Positions 25,656-33,995 of a stretch of DNA of 64,000 bases are shown piece by piece. A program made the position numbers and the translations under genes. Below the pieces are notes generated by a model, which saw only the letters and a program-made list of their open reading frames with translations, ran no database searches and was not told the DNA's origin. Position 1 is the stretch's first letter; each line of letters opens with the position of its first letter. The DNA comes from Pseudomonas gregormendelii (GTDB taxonomy: Bacteria; Pseudomonadota; Gammaproteobacteria; Pseudomonadales; Pseudomonadaceae): positions 1 to 64,000 of the forward strand of contig NZ_JADEVO010000026.1 of NCBI RefSeq assembly GCF_017114825.1, read 5' to 3'.

Positions 25656-26618
25656 ATGTCCGATAAAATTGAACTTCGCGCAGAGGTGCCGTCCGAATTG
25701 GGCGGCCAACGCCTCGATCAAGTCGCCGCACAATTATTCGCTGAGCACTCGCGCTCGCGCCTTTCCGCCTGGATCAAAGACGGCCGCCTGACTGTGGATG
25801 GGGCGGTTATCCGCCCGCGAGACATCGTTCACGGTGGCGCCATTCTTGAACTGACTGCCGAGCAGGAAGCTCAGGGCGAATGGATCGCTCAGGACATCGA
25901 GCTGGACATCGTCTATGAAGATGACGACATCCTGGTGATCAACAAGCCTGCGGGCCTGGTGGTGCATCCGGCTGCCGGTCACGCTGACGGCACTTTGCTC
26001 AACGCCTTGCTGCACCACGTGCCGGACATCATCAATGTGCCCCGCGCCGGTATCGTGCATCGCCTGGACAAGGACACCACCGGTCTGATGGTGGTGGCCA
26101 AGACCATTCAGGCGCAGACTCAGCTGGTCACCCAGCTGCAAAGCCGCAGCGTCAGCCGGATCTACGAGTGCATCGTGATTGGTGTGGTCACCGCCGGCGG
26201 CAAGATCAACGCGCCGATCGGTCGTCACGGCCAGCAACGCCAACGCATGGCCGTGATGGAAGGGGGCAAGCAAGCCGTCAGCCATTACCGCGTGCTTGAG
26301 CGTTTCCGCTCCCACACGCATGTGCGGGTCAAGCTGGAAACCGGGCGTACTCACCAGATTCGTGTGCACATGGCCCACATCAACTACCCGTTGGTTGGAG
26401 ACCCCGCCTACGGCGGACGCTTCCGTATCCCGCCGGCAGCCAGTGTGACCATGGTCGAGTCGCTGAAGGCGTTTCCGCGCCAGGCTCTGCACGCGCGGTT
26501 CCTGGAGCTGGATCATCCGACGACCGGTAAGCGCATGAGCTGGGAATCGCCACTGCCGGACGATTTCGTCTGGTTGCTGACCCTGCTCAAGCAAGACCGC
26601 GAGGCGTTCATCGGATGA
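25656..26618 (+). CDS. rluD: 23S rRNA pseudouridine synthase RluD
   Basis: The 320-residue enzyme makes pseudouridines 1911/1915/1917 of 23S rRNA. An N-terminal S4 domain (RLDQVAAQLFAEHSRSRLS in parts) precedes the catalytic domain with the GIVHRLDKDTTGLM motif that holds the catalytic Asp. ATG 25656 (MSDKIELRAEV) is preferred to 25635. It is divergent from bamD and overlaps pgeF by four bases. Confidence 0.95.
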   Translation: MSDKIELRAEVPSELGGQRLDQVAAQLFAEHSRSRLSAWIKDGRLTVDGAVIRPRDIVHGGAILELTAEQEAQGEWIAQDIELDIVYEDDDILVINKPAGLVVHPAAGHADGTLLNALLHHVPDIINVPRAGIVHRLDKDTTGLMVVAKTIQAQTQLVTQLQSRSVSRIYECIVIGVVTAGGKINAPIGRHGQQRQRMAVMEGGKQAVSHYRVLERFRSHTHVRVKLETGRTHQIRVHMAHINYPLVGDPAYGGRFRIPPAASVTMVESLKAFPRQALHARFLELDHPTTGKRMSWESPLPDDFVWLLTLLKQDREAFIG

Positions 26619-27340
26619 GTGACTGGCTGATTCCCGACTGGCCTGCGCCTGCCGGGGTGAAAGCCTGTGTTACCACCCGAGCGGGCGGCGTCAGTCTGGC
26701 GCCGTTCGACAGCCTCAACCTGGGCGATCATGTCGACGACAGCCCCCTGGCTGTTGCGGAGAATCGCCGACGTCTCACTGAACATTTCGCTATTCAGCCA
26801 GCCTGGTTGCAGCAGGTGCATGGCATTGCCGTGTCTCACGCTGACCCGGGCACGGTCGCTACGGCCGATGCCAGCTGGACGGCAACCCCCGGCATTGCCT
26901 GCGCGGCGATGACGGCCGATTGCCTGCCGGTGCTGTTCTGCGACCGTGCGGGCACTCGCGTGGCGGCGGCTCACGCCGGTTGGCGCGGGTTGGCGGCGGG
27001 AGTGCTGGAAGCCACGCTTGATACCCTGGCGCTGCCGGCAGCAGAAGTGCTGGTCTGGCTCGGCCCAGCGATAGGCCCACAGGCCTTCGAAGTGGGGCCG
27101 GAGGTACGCGAAACCTTCGTGGCGCAGTTGCCTGAAGCAGCCGTTGCCTTCACGCCAGGCGTCAGTGCCGGCAAATTCATGGCTGACATCTACCAGCTCG
27201 CGCGTTTGCGCCTGGCCGTTCACGGTGTCACGGCTGTTTACGGTGGCGGTTTCTGTACCGTGACCGATCCGCGTTTCTTTTCCTACCGTCGCAACCCGCG
27301 CACGGGAAGATTTGCCTCCCTTATTTGGCTTAACCGCTAG
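26615..27340 (+). CDS. pgeF: peptidoglycan editing factor PgeF (YfiH, laccase-domain)
   Basis: The 241-residue Cu-oxidase_4 family protein has the motifs QQVHGIAVSHADPG, MTADCLPVLFCD and AAHAGWRGLAAGV, which carry the metal-binding His and Cys. In E. coli YfiH/PgeF removes wrongly incorporated L-Ser from peptidoglycan precursors; older annotations call it polyphenol oxidase. ATGA overlap with rluD indicates an operon. Confidence 0.92.
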   Translation: MSDWLIPDWPAPAGVKACVTTRAGGVSLAPFDSLNLGDHVDDSPLAVAENRRRLTEHFAIQPAWLQQVHGIAVSHADPGTVATADASWTATPGIACAAMTADCLPVLFCDRAGTRVAAAHAGWRGLAAGVLEATLDTLALPAAEVLVWLGPAIGPQAFEVGPEVRETFVAQLPEAAVAFTPGVSAGKFMADIYQLARLRLAVHGVTAVYGGGFCTVTDPRFFSYRRNPRTGRFASLIWLNR

Positions 27341-27370
27341 ACTTCCCTGACCTGCGTCAACCTCACGACG

Positions 27371-27399
27371 CTTGAATCTCCCAGAATCGACCACATCTA
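27371..27399 (+). promoter_or_regulatory. sigma-32 heat-shock promoter of clpB
   Basis: CTTGAAT at 27371-27377, 13 bases, then CCACATCTA at 27391-27399. This fits the sigma-32 consensus CTTGAAA-N13-CCCCATNTA with two mismatches. It lies 71 bases upstream of clpB. Confidence 0.85.
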
Positions 27400-27469
27400 A
27401 TGGGGTATCTGGCAGGTTTCTTCATTCAGGATGTTTATAGGTCCGGCCTGCTCAAAAGGAAGGTGACTT

Positions 27470-30034
27470 ATGCGTATAGACCGTTTAACCAGCAAATTAC
27501 AGTTAGCCCTGTCCGACGCCCAATCCCTGGCCGTCGGCCTTGATCATTCGGGCATTGAACCTGCGCATCTCATGCAGGCCATGCTCGAACAGCAGGGTGG
27601 GTCGATCAAGCCGCTGCTGATGCAGGTGGGCTTTGACGTCAACAGCCTGCGAAAAGAGCTGACCAAAGAGCTCGACCAGCTGCCGAAAATCCAGAACCCA
27701 ACCGGCGACGTCAATATGTCGCAGGACCTGGCGCGCCTGCTTAACCAGGCCGATCGCCTGGCCCAGCAGAAGGGCGACCAGTTCATTTCCAGCGAGCTGG
27801 TACTGCTTGCCGCGATGGACGAAAACAACAAGCTCGGCAAATTGTTGCTGGGGCAGGGCGTGAGCAAAAAGGCCCTGGAAAATGCCATCAACAACCTGCG
27901 TGGGGGCGATGCCGTCAATGACGCCAACCACGAAGAGTCGCGCCAGGCGCTGGATAAATACACCGTCGACCTGACCAAGCGCGCCGAAGACGGCAAGCTC
28001 GACCCGGTCATCGGCCGTGACGACGAGATTCGCCGGACGATCCAGGTGCTGCAGCGTCGTACAAAAAACAACCCGGTACTGATCGGTGAGCCGGGTGTGG
28101 GTAAAACCGCGATCGCCGAGGGTCTGGCCCAGCGCATCATCAATGGTGAAGTGCCGGACGGCCTCAAGGGCAAGCGCCTGCTGTCCCTGGACATGGGTGC
28201 GCTGATCGCGGGTGCGAAGTATCGCGGTGAGTTCGAAGAGCGCCTTAAGTCTTTGCTGAACGAGCTGTCGAAGCAGGAAGGGCAGATCATTCTGTTCATC
28301 GACGAACTGCACACCATGGTCGGCGCCGGCAAGGGCGAAGGCTCGATGGATGCTGGCAACATGCTCAAGCCGGCTTTGGCGCGCGGTGAACTGCACTGCG
28401 TGGGCGCCACTACGCTCAATGAGTACCGTCAATATATAGAGAAGGACGCGGCCCTCGAGCGACGCTTCCAGAAAGTACTGGTGGATGAGCCGAGCGAAGA
28501 AGACACCATCGCGATTCTGCGTGGCCTCAAGGAGCGTTACGAAGTTCACCACAGGGTGGCGATCACCGATGGCGCGATCATCGCGGCAGCCAAGCTCAGT
28601 CACCGTTACATTACCGACCGTCAGTTGCCGGACAAGGCCATCGACCTGATCGACGAGGCCGCCAGCCGCATCCGCATGGAGATCGACTCCAAGCCGGAAG
28701 TGCTCGACCGTCTGGAGCGCCGTCTGATTCAGCTGAAGGTGGAATCCCAGGCGCTGAAGAAAGAGAGCGACGACGCGGCGAAGAAGCGCCTGCAAAAACT
28801 CCAGGAAGAAATCGCCCGTCTCGAGCGTGAGTATTCGGACCTCGAGGAGATCTGGAACGCGGAGAAAGCCGAAGTACAGGGGTCTGCGCAGATCCAGCAG
28901 AAAATCGAGCAGTCCCGTCAGGAGCTGGAAGCAGCCCGTCGCAAGGGCGACCTGAACCGCATGGCCGAGTTGCAGTATGGGGTGATCCCGGACCTGGAGC
29001 GCAGCCTGCAAATGGTCGACCAGCACGGCAAAACCGAAAATCAGTTACTGCGCAGCAAGGTCACTGAGGAGGAGATTGCCGAAGTGGTGTCCAAGTGGAC
29101 CGGCATCCCCGTGTCGAAGATGCTCGAAGGCGAGCGCGACAAGCTGATGAAGATGGAAAGCCTGTTGCACCAGCGTGTCATCGGCCAGGACGAAGCGGTG
29201 ATTGCCGTATCCAACGCAGTGCGGCGTTCGCGGGCCGGCTTGTCCGATCCGAACCGTCCGAGCGGCTCGTTCATGTTCCTCGGCCCGACCGGCGTGGGTA
29301 AAACCGAGCTGTGCAAGGCGCTGGCCGAGTTTCTCTTCGATACGGAAGAGGCGATGGTGCGGATCGACATGTCCGAATTCATGGAGAAACATTCCGTGGC
29401 CCGGCTGATTGGTGCGCCACCAGGTTACGTAGGCTATGAAGAGGGCGGTTACCTGACCGAGGCGGTGCGTCGCAAGCCTTATTCGGTGATCCTCCTGGAT
29501 GAGGTCGAGAAGGCCCACCCGGATGTGTTCAACATCCTGCTGCAAGTGCTGGAAGACGGCCGCCTGACCGACAGTCATGGGCGCACGGTGGACTTCAAGA
29601 ACACTGTGATCGTCATGACCTCGAACCTTGGGTCGGTGCAGATCCAGGAACTGGTGGGCGATCGTGAGGCGCAGCGCGCGGCGGTGATGGATGCGATTTC
29701 CACGCACTTCCGGCCGGAGTTCATCAACCGGGTCGACGAAGTGGTGATTTTCGAGCCATTGGCTCGCGATCAGATCGCCGGTATTACCGAGATCCAGTTG
29801 AGTCGTCTGCGCAGCCGCCTGACCGAACGGGAGCTGAAGCTCGAACTCAGCCCGGAGGCGATGGACAAGCTGATCGCTGTCGGTTACGACCCGGTATATG
29901 GTGCGCGGCCGCTTAAACGCGCCATCCAGCGCTGGATCGAGAACCCGCTGGCACAGTTGATCCTGTCGGGTCGGTTCATGGCTGGTGACACTGCCAAAGG
30001 TGTCGTGGAGAACGACGAAATCGTGTTTGTCTGA
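27470..30034 (+). CDS. clpB: ATP-dependent chaperone ClpB
   Basis: The 854-residue disaggregase works with DnaK to rescue aggregated proteins after heat stress. Order: N domain (MRIDRLTSKLQ), first AAA+ module with Walker A GEPGVGKTAI near residue 205, the coiled-coil middle domain (about 410-525), and the second AAA+ module with GPTGVGKTEL near residue 605, sensor and C-terminal D2-small domain (YGARPLKRAIQR). An AAGGAAGGTG site precedes the ATG. A sigma-32 promoter drives it and a strong terminator follows. Confidence 0.97.
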   Translation: MRIDRLTSKLQLALSDAQSLAVGLDHSGIEPAHLMQAMLEQQGGSIKPLLMQVGFDVNSLRKELTKELDQLPKIQNPTGDVNMSQDLARLLNQADRLAQQKGDQFISSELVLLAAMDENNKLGKLLLGQGVSKKALENAINNLRGGDAVNDANHEESRQALDKYTVDLTKRAEDGKLDPVIGRDDEIRRTIQVLQRRTKNNPVLIGEPGVGKTAIAEGLAQRIINGEVPDGLKGKRLLSLDMGALIAGAKYRGEFEERLKSLLNELSKQEGQIILFIDELHTMVGAGKGEGSMDAGNMLKPALARGELHCVGATTLNEYRQYIEKDAALERRFQKVLVDEPSEEDTIAILRGLKERYEVHHRVAITDGAIIAAAKLSHRYITDRQLPDKAIDLIDEAASRIRMEIDSKPEVLDRLERRLIQLKVESQALKKESDDAAKKRLQKLQEEIARLEREYSDLEEIWNAEKAEVQGSAQIQQKIEQSRQELEAARRKGDLNRMAELQYGVIPDLERSLQMVDQHGKTENQLLRSKVTEEEIAEVVSKWTGIPVSKMLEGERDKLMKMESLLHQRVIGQDEAVIAVSNAVRRSRAGLSDPNRPSGSFMFLGPTGVGKTELCKALAEFLFDTEEAMVRIDMSEFMEKHSVARLIGAPPGYVGYEEGGYLTEAVRRKPYSVILLDEVEKAHPDVFNILLQVLEDGRLTDSHGRTVDFKNTVIVMTSNLGSVQIQELVGDREAQRAAVMDAISTHFRPEFINRVDEVVIFEPLARDQIAGITEIQLSRLRSRLTERELKLELSPEAMDKLIAVGYDPVYGARPLKRAIQRWIENPLAQLILSGRFMAGDTAKGVVENDEIVFV

Positions 30035-30059
30035 GCCACGATGGCAACAAAACCTGGGA

Positions 30060-30085
30060 GGCCTCGCTTTGCGAGGCCTTTTTTT
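30060..30085 (+). terminator. terminator of clpB
   Basis: The hairpin GGCCTCGC-TTT-GCGAGGCC-like stem runs straight into TTTTTTT. It starts about 25 bases after the clpB stop. Confidence 0.9.
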
Positions 30086-30218
30086 CGTTAGGCTGTTGAA
30101 CTCAAAGGAAAAGGCTTGTAAAGTGCGCCCCGCAGCAAGTCACCCGCCAGAGTTTCTGCTCCCCAAGCAGGAATCTGAAATAAGTTGCAAATCATTAACT
30201 TGAATGCAAATTAGGGGG

Positions 30219-30246
30219 TTGACAGAGGTGCTTAAGATTGTAGAAT
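30219..30246 (+). promoter_or_regulatory. sigma-70 promoter of the tRNA cluster
   Basis: TTGACA at 30219-30224, 16 bases, TAGAAT at 30241-30246. The following AGCGCGCC is a GC-rich discriminator typical of stringently controlled stable-RNA promoters. The first tRNA starts about 80 bases later. Confidence 0.85.
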
Positions 30247-30334
30247 AGCGCGCCTCAGACACACGAACGCAGCGATGCAGACGGGTCGAAGAGACGCAGT
30301 AAAAGCTTCAAATGTTGTAATTGAAATATGTAGT

Positions 30335-30410
30335 TCCGTGATAGCTCAGTCGGTAGAGCAAATGACTGTTAATCATTGGGTCCCAGGTTCGAGTCCTGGT
30401 CACGGAGCCA
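30335..30410 (+). tRNA. tRNA-Asn (GTT)
   Basis: A 76-base cloverleaf with acceptor TCCGTGA pairing with TCACGGA, encoded CCA, anticodon GTT at 30368-30370, and GGTTCGAGTCC as the T arm. First gene of a four-tRNA group. Confidence 0.97.
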
Positions 30411-30419
30411 ATTTCAAAC

Positions 30420-30496
30420 CGGGGTATAGCGCAGTCCGGTAGCGCGCCTGCTTTGGGAGCAGGATGTCAGGAGTTCGAATCCCCTTACCCCGACCA
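30420..30496 (+). tRNA. tRNA-Pro (TGG)
   Basis: A 77-base cloverleaf with acceptor CGGGGTA/TACCCCG, anticodon TGG at 30454-30456 within loop TTTGGGA, and encoded CCA. It is identical in sequence to the gene at 30675-30751. Confidence 0.97.
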
Positions 30497-30501
30497 TTTT
30501 T

Positions 30502-30577
30502 GGGTCGTTAGCTCAGTTGGTAGAGCAGTTGGCTTTTAACCAATTGGTCGTAGGTTCGAATCCCACACGACCCACCA
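30502..30577 (+). tRNA. tRNA-Lys (TTT)
   Basis: A 76-base cloverleaf with acceptor GGGTCGT/ACGACCC, anticodon TTT at 30535-30537 in loop CTTTTAA, and encoded CCA. It lies five bases after the first tRNA-Pro and is in the same transcript. Confidence 0.97.
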
Positions 30578-30641
30578 TTTTTGAAACCAGTTAAAACTGG
30601 GATCGAATCTTAAGATCAGAGGCCAAAAGCGCTGATCGAAG

Positions 30642-30672
30642 AAGGCGATCTTTGAAAGGTCGCCTTTTTTTT
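30642..30672 (+). terminator. terminator-like hairpin between tRNA-Lys and the second tRNA-Pro
   Basis: AAGGCGATC and GGTCGCCTT pair around a TTTGAAA loop and run into TTTTTTT. It ends two bases before the second tRNA-Pro. Confidence 0.8.
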
Positions 30673-30674
30673 AC

Positions 30675-30751
30675 CGGGGTATAGCGCAGTCCGGTAGCGC
30701 GCCTGCTTTGGGAGCAGGATGTCAGGAGTTCGAATCCCCTTACCCCGACCA
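30675..30751 (+). tRNA. tRNA-Pro (TGG), second copy
   Basis: This is base-for-base identical to the tRNA-Pro at 30420-30496, with anticodon TGG at 30709-30711. The identity extends to 80 bp (30418-30497 against 30673-30752). It starts directly after a terminator-like hairpin, so its expression must come from read-through or from a weak promoter in 30578-30640. Confidence 0.96.
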
Positions 30752-30755
30752 TATT

Positions 30756-30792
30756 AAAAATCCTCGTATCGAAAGATACGGGGATTTTTTTT
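30756..30792 (+). terminator. terminator of the tRNA cluster
   Basis: AAAAATCCTCGTATC-GAAA-GATACGGGGATTTTT forms a stable hairpin with a tetraloop and a T tail, just after the second tRNA-Pro. Confidence 0.9.
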
Positions 30793-30885
30793 GTCTGCTG
30801 ATAATTGCCGGGCAAAAAGCGCCTGCAAAAAAGGCCCCGCTTTTGCGCTGGGGAGAAGCGGGGCGCAGGTTCGCTGCTTCAGGAC

Positions 30886-31275
30886 TCAGCTGTTGTCCTT
30901 GAGATGTTCGAACAATCCTTTGGGCATTTTCTTGCCATTGGCTTCGTAGTTGGCCTTTACGTTATCAAAGGCTTCCTGCTCGTCGATCTGGCCGTCATGG
31001 TTGGTGTCGATCTTGTCGAAATCAGCCTTGGGGGCCACTTTCAGGAATTCCGCACGGGATACTTTGCCGTCCCCATCGGTATCAGTCTGGGCCATGGACT
31101 CATCACCGCATTTGCCTTCGCCACATTTGCCTTCCGGGTTTTTCACCACCTGCTCAGCCGACGCCAGCAGATATCCCTGGGCCAGGGGCTGGGAGGCGAA
31201 CACCGAGCCAGACAGCATCATGCCACCGGCCAGAACCGCGCCGAGCAAGCCAAAGGTGTTAGAGGTACGGGACAT
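30886..31275 (-). CDS. secreted EF-hand protein with EGKCG motifs (HvfA-like)
   Basis: The 129-residue product has a signal peptide (cleavage near VFA|SQP, residue 27), then LAQGYLLAS, a double EGKCGEGKCG motif at residues 48-57 (Cys51 and Cys56), and two EF-hand loops: DTDGDGKVSRAE at 65-76 and DTNHDGQIDEQE at 90-101. EGKCG repeats behind a Sec signal and an L-x-x-GY-x-LA segment resemble HvfA-type precursors whose cysteines are modified by MNIO (DUF692) enzymes; EF-hands suggest calcium binding. No DUF692 or partner gene is within the window. The start at 31275 has AGGAG at good spacing. A plain calcium-binding periplasmic protein is the alternative. Confidence 0.85.
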   Translation of the reverse strand: MSRTSNTFGLLGAVLAGGMMLSGSVFASQPLAQGYLLASAEQVVKNPEGKCGEGKCGDESMAQTDTDGDGKVSRAEFLKVAPKADFDKIDTNHDGQIDEQEAFDNVKANYEANGKKMPKGLFEHLKDNS

Positions 31276-31601
31276 TTCAATTCTCCTGGGTTGCACGACA
31301 CAACCGCTCGATAAAGGGTCTGATCACCGGAGCAGGCAGGATGCCTTGCCCGGGTGTGGCCATTTAGCGGGTTGGGTGTATCGCTACTGTGTCGTGCAAG
31401 GGGGAGTTTGTATGCGAAGGGGCTGAATCGGGGAGGGGGATACAATGTGAAACGGATGTTTTCGCAGGTTATACCGAGGCGCCTATATCGCGGGCAAGCC
31501 ACGCACCCGCAAGTTGAGTGTCGAACCCGGATTCCAAGGTCGACACAATAACCAGTGGGAGCGGGCTTACCCGCGATCAGGCCCTGACGGGCACCGAATA
31601 C
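31276..31601. other. intergenic stretch upstream of the EF-hand gene
   Basis: No credible gene is seen in these 326 bases. They hold the promoter region of the EF-hand gene, a pair of 12-bp inverted repeats (31291-31302 and 31388-31399), and a single REP arm of the GCGGGCTT family at 31555-31577. Confidence 0.6.
31555..31577. repeat. single REP arm, GCGGGCTT family
   Basis: GTGGGAGCGGGCTTACCCGC is a lone half-element of the family also seen as a pair at 57164-57253. It lies just downstream of the ndh stop. Confidence 0.65.
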
Positions 31602-32900
31602 TTAATGCAGTTTCAGGCGTGGCTCGGTGCCGCGGCCGATCTTGCTGCCCAGCATCAGCATCGCAGTACGAAACGCGCCGTACAGCGCCATCTGGTGCAT
31701 GCGATACAGCGACACATAGAACATCCGCGCCAGCCAGCCTTCCAGCATCACGCTACCGGTCAGGTTGCCCATCAAGTTACCCACAGCCGAAAACCGCGAC
31801 AGCGAAATCAGTGAGCCATAGTCGGTGTACTTGTACTCCGGCAAGGCCTTGCCTTCGATGCGCAATTTCAGGGATTTTGCCAGCAAGGATGCCTGCTGGT
31901 GCGCTGCCTGGGCCCGCGGCGGCACGTTGCGATCAGTGCCCGGTTGCGGGCAGGCGGCGCAGTCACCGAAGGCGAAGATATTTTCGTCGCGGGTGGTCTG
32001 CAGCGTCGGCAGTACTTGCAGTTGATTGATGCGGTTGGTTTCCAGGCCGTCGATGTCCTTGAGGAAGCCCGGCGCGCGAATCCCGGCGGCCCAGACTTTC
32101 AGGCTGGCGTTAATGACTTTGCCGTCGGCGGTGATCAGGCTGTCGGCCGTCACTTCGCTCACCGCGGCATTGGTCATGACGTTGACCCCAAGCTTCTCCA
32201 GGGTTTTATGCACAGGCCCGCCAATGCGCTCCGGCAGGGCTGGCAAGACGCGTGGCCCGGCTTCGATCAGGGTGATGTGCATGTTTTCCGGTTTGATCCG
32301 GTCCAGGCCGTAAGCCGCCAGTTCATGCGCGGCGTTGTGCAGCTCTGCTGCCAGCTCGACCCCGGTGGCCCCGGCGCCGACGATGGCCACGCTGATCTGC
32401 TCGACTTTGTCAGTCTGCCCGGCATGGGCTCGCAGGTAGTGATTGAGCAGTTGCTGGTGAAAGCGCTCCGCCTGTTTGCGGGTGTCGAGGAACAGGCAAT
32501 GTTGCGCCGCACCCTGGGTGCCGAAATCGTTGGTGGTGCTGCCGACCGCGATCACCAGCGAGTCGTACGCCACTTCCCGTGCGGGCACCAGTTCGATGCC
32601 GGCTTCGTCGTAAGTGGCGGCCAGCTGGATTTTCTGCTGGGCGCGGTCGAGCCCGCTCATGCGCCCCAGCTGAAACTCGAAATGGTTCCATTTCGCCTGG
32701 GCAACATAGTTGAGTTCGTCTTCGGAGGAGTTCAGGGAGCCGGCTGCCACTTCATGCAGCAAAGGTTTCCAGATGTGGGTCAGGTTCGCGTCGACCAGCA
32801 TCACACTGGCCGTGCCGCGCTTGCCCAGAGTCTTACCCAGACGGGTAGCCAACTCCAGACCGCCGGCGCCGCCGCCAACGATGACAATACGATGAGTCAT
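31602..32900 (-). CDS. ndh: type II NADH dehydrogenase
   Basis: The 432-residue non-proton-pumping NADH:quinone oxidoreductase has two Rossmann motifs: IVGGGAGGLELATRLG at the N-terminus for FAD and VAIVGAGATGVELAAEL near residue 165 for NADH. FAFGDCAACPQPG and the C-terminal amphipathic region (LEGWLARMFYVSLYRMHQMA in parts) fit membrane association. ATG 32900 places the first motif near residue 5; ATG 32915 is less likely. Confidence 0.92.
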   Translation of the reverse strand: MTHRIVIVGGGAGGLELATRLGKTLGKRGTASVMLVDANLTHIWKPLLHEVAAGSLNSSEDELNYVAQAKWNHFEFQLGRMSGLDRAQQKIQLAATYDEAGIELVPAREVAYDSLVIAVGSTTNDFGTQGAAQHCLFLDTRKQAERFHQQLLNHYLRAHAGQTDKVEQISVAIVGAGATGVELAAELHNAAHELAAYGLDRIKPENMHITLIEAGPRVLPALPERIGGPVHKTLEKLGVNVMTNAAVSEVTADSLITADGKVINASLKVWAAGIRAPGFLKDIDGLETNRINQLQVLPTLQTTRDENIFAFGDCAACPQPGTDRNVPPRAQAAHQQASLLAKSLKLRIEGKALPEYKYTDYGSLISLSRFSAVGNLMGNLTGSVMLEGWLARMFYVSLYRMHQMALYGAFRTAMLMLGSKIGRGTEPRLKLH

Positions 32901-32960
32901 GGGGATATCTCGCAAGGCTAAAAGAAATCGGTGCAGTCACCCTCGCGAGCGCAACGCGGC

Positions 32961-33134
32961 TCATAGCGCCAGGTAACTGATAAATCGGCTCAACAGGCCC
33001 AAACCAATGGTCACTGCCAATACCATCACCAGGAGCATCCACGGCCGGAATGGCCGGCGCTCGACTCGGTGCTGGGACAAGTGCAGGTACTCTTCGACAT
33101 GCTTTTGGTCGTCGGGGTTCAGGCGGCTGGTCAT
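32961..33134 (-). CDS. DUF3094 family small membrane protein
   Basis: A 57-residue gene on the minus strand. The product begins MTSRLNPDDQKHVEEYL, then a basic RVERRPFRPW segment and one C-terminal membrane segment (MLLVMVLAVTIGLGLL). This pattern is that of the DUF3094 proteins of pseudomonads. Function unknown. It lies immediately upstream of ndh in the same direction and may be co-transcribed with it. Confidence 0.82.
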   Translation of the reverse strand: MTSRLNPDDQKHVEEYLHLSQHRVERRPFRPWMLLVMVLAVTIGLGLLSRFISYLAL

Positions 33135-33227
33135 AAAGCCCTCGTCAGATAGACGTTGGTGAATGTATGAAAGCTACAGCTGATTCAATAAAGGGTGTAC
33201 GCAGCATAGCCGATGGGGGCCGGCAAC

Positions 33228-33854
33228 TCACAGGCTGATGCCGACATCGAAGACGATGCTGCGCCCCAGGTTGCTGCGCAGGAAGTCGGGAGCATCCGGA
33301 TGGGCGAACAGCACCCTGGCGAAGGTCGGCCCCACCAGTGATAACGAGCGCCAGCCCTGGCGCAAGTATTCGGTGGGGGGTGGAAAATGGCTGTTGAGGT
33401 CCAGCACTTCGCGCTTGAGGCTGGCGAAGGCGATGATATCGAGCTCCCCAAGGTCCATGCCCCGCTCTTTGTAGTTGTGCGCTTTCTTGCGCAAGGTTGG
33501 TGCGAGCCTGAGCAGGAACTCGTTGGCGGGAATGCGCTTGGGCTTCGCCTCCCGACGCACCAGCGAGCTCAGGGAAAACGCACTGCGCCGACGCTGCAAT
33601 TCATCGCGCCACTCATCGTTGAGGCGCCGACCTTCGTCCAGCACAAAGAACACCTCGAAACTGGCGTCGCGAAACAGCACATCTGGCGGCTCCCCGGCAG
33701 GCGCAAACTCGTCCACTCGGTAGGGAATGTTCAGCCCTTGCAGCAGGCGCTGGCACACCCAACGCTCGCGCTCCCATTTGCGGGCATTGGACAGGAACGC
33801 GTTGGCTTGCTCGGCCGCAATGGTCAGCAGGCGTAAGTAATCAGAGTCATCCAT
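33228..33854 (-). CDS. DUF1780 family protein
   Basis: The 208-residue soluble protein matches the DUF1780 family of gammaproteobacteria, with MDDSDYLRLLTIAAEQANAF, ERERWVCQRLLQGLNIPY and KREVLDLNSHFPPPTEYLRQGW (in parts). No catalytic motif is evident, although the E..F.VLDEGRRLNDEW region is charged. Function unknown. The start at 33854 is preferred to 33914. It is in the ndh-DUF3094 orientation, 93 bases upstream. Confidence 0.82.
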   Translation of the reverse strand: MDDSDYLRLLTIAAEQANAFLSNARKWERERWVCQRLLQGLNIPYRVDEFAPAGEPPDVLFRDASFEVFFVLDEGRRLNDEWRDELQRRRSAFSLSSLVRREAKPKRIPANEFLLRLAPTLRKKAHNYKERGMDLGELDIIAFASLKREVLDLNSHFPPPTEYLRQGWRSLSLVGPTFARVLFAHPDAPDFLRSNLGRSIVFDVGISL

Positions 33855-33959
33855 AGGCCCAAGCTTAGCGTTCAAATGCGCTGGCAAAGAAGACAATTTG
33901 TTGTACAGGGGCAAAGGCCATCGGCAAGACAGCCTCTTTTCGCGCCCGCTCCAAGGCCG

Positions 33960-33995
33960 TGCACAAAACGGATAGTGATCTGCGCGCAGCGGATA
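33960..33995 (+). promoter_or_regulatory. tandem XylS/BenR-type operators of the benzoate uptake operon
   Basis: TGCACAAAACGGATA (33960-33974) is an exact match to TGCA-N6-GGNTA. TGCGCGCAGCGGATA (33981-33995) matches at all but one position. The two start 21 bp apart, the spacing of the two XylS sites in the TOL Pm promoter. TACCCT at 34017-34022 occupies the position of the Pm -10 box. Confidence 0.75.

Noticed and set aside
31218..31551. Small frames on both strands upstream of the EF-hand gene
   Set aside because: No ribosome-binding site, unusual composition, and they overlap the promoter region and repeats.
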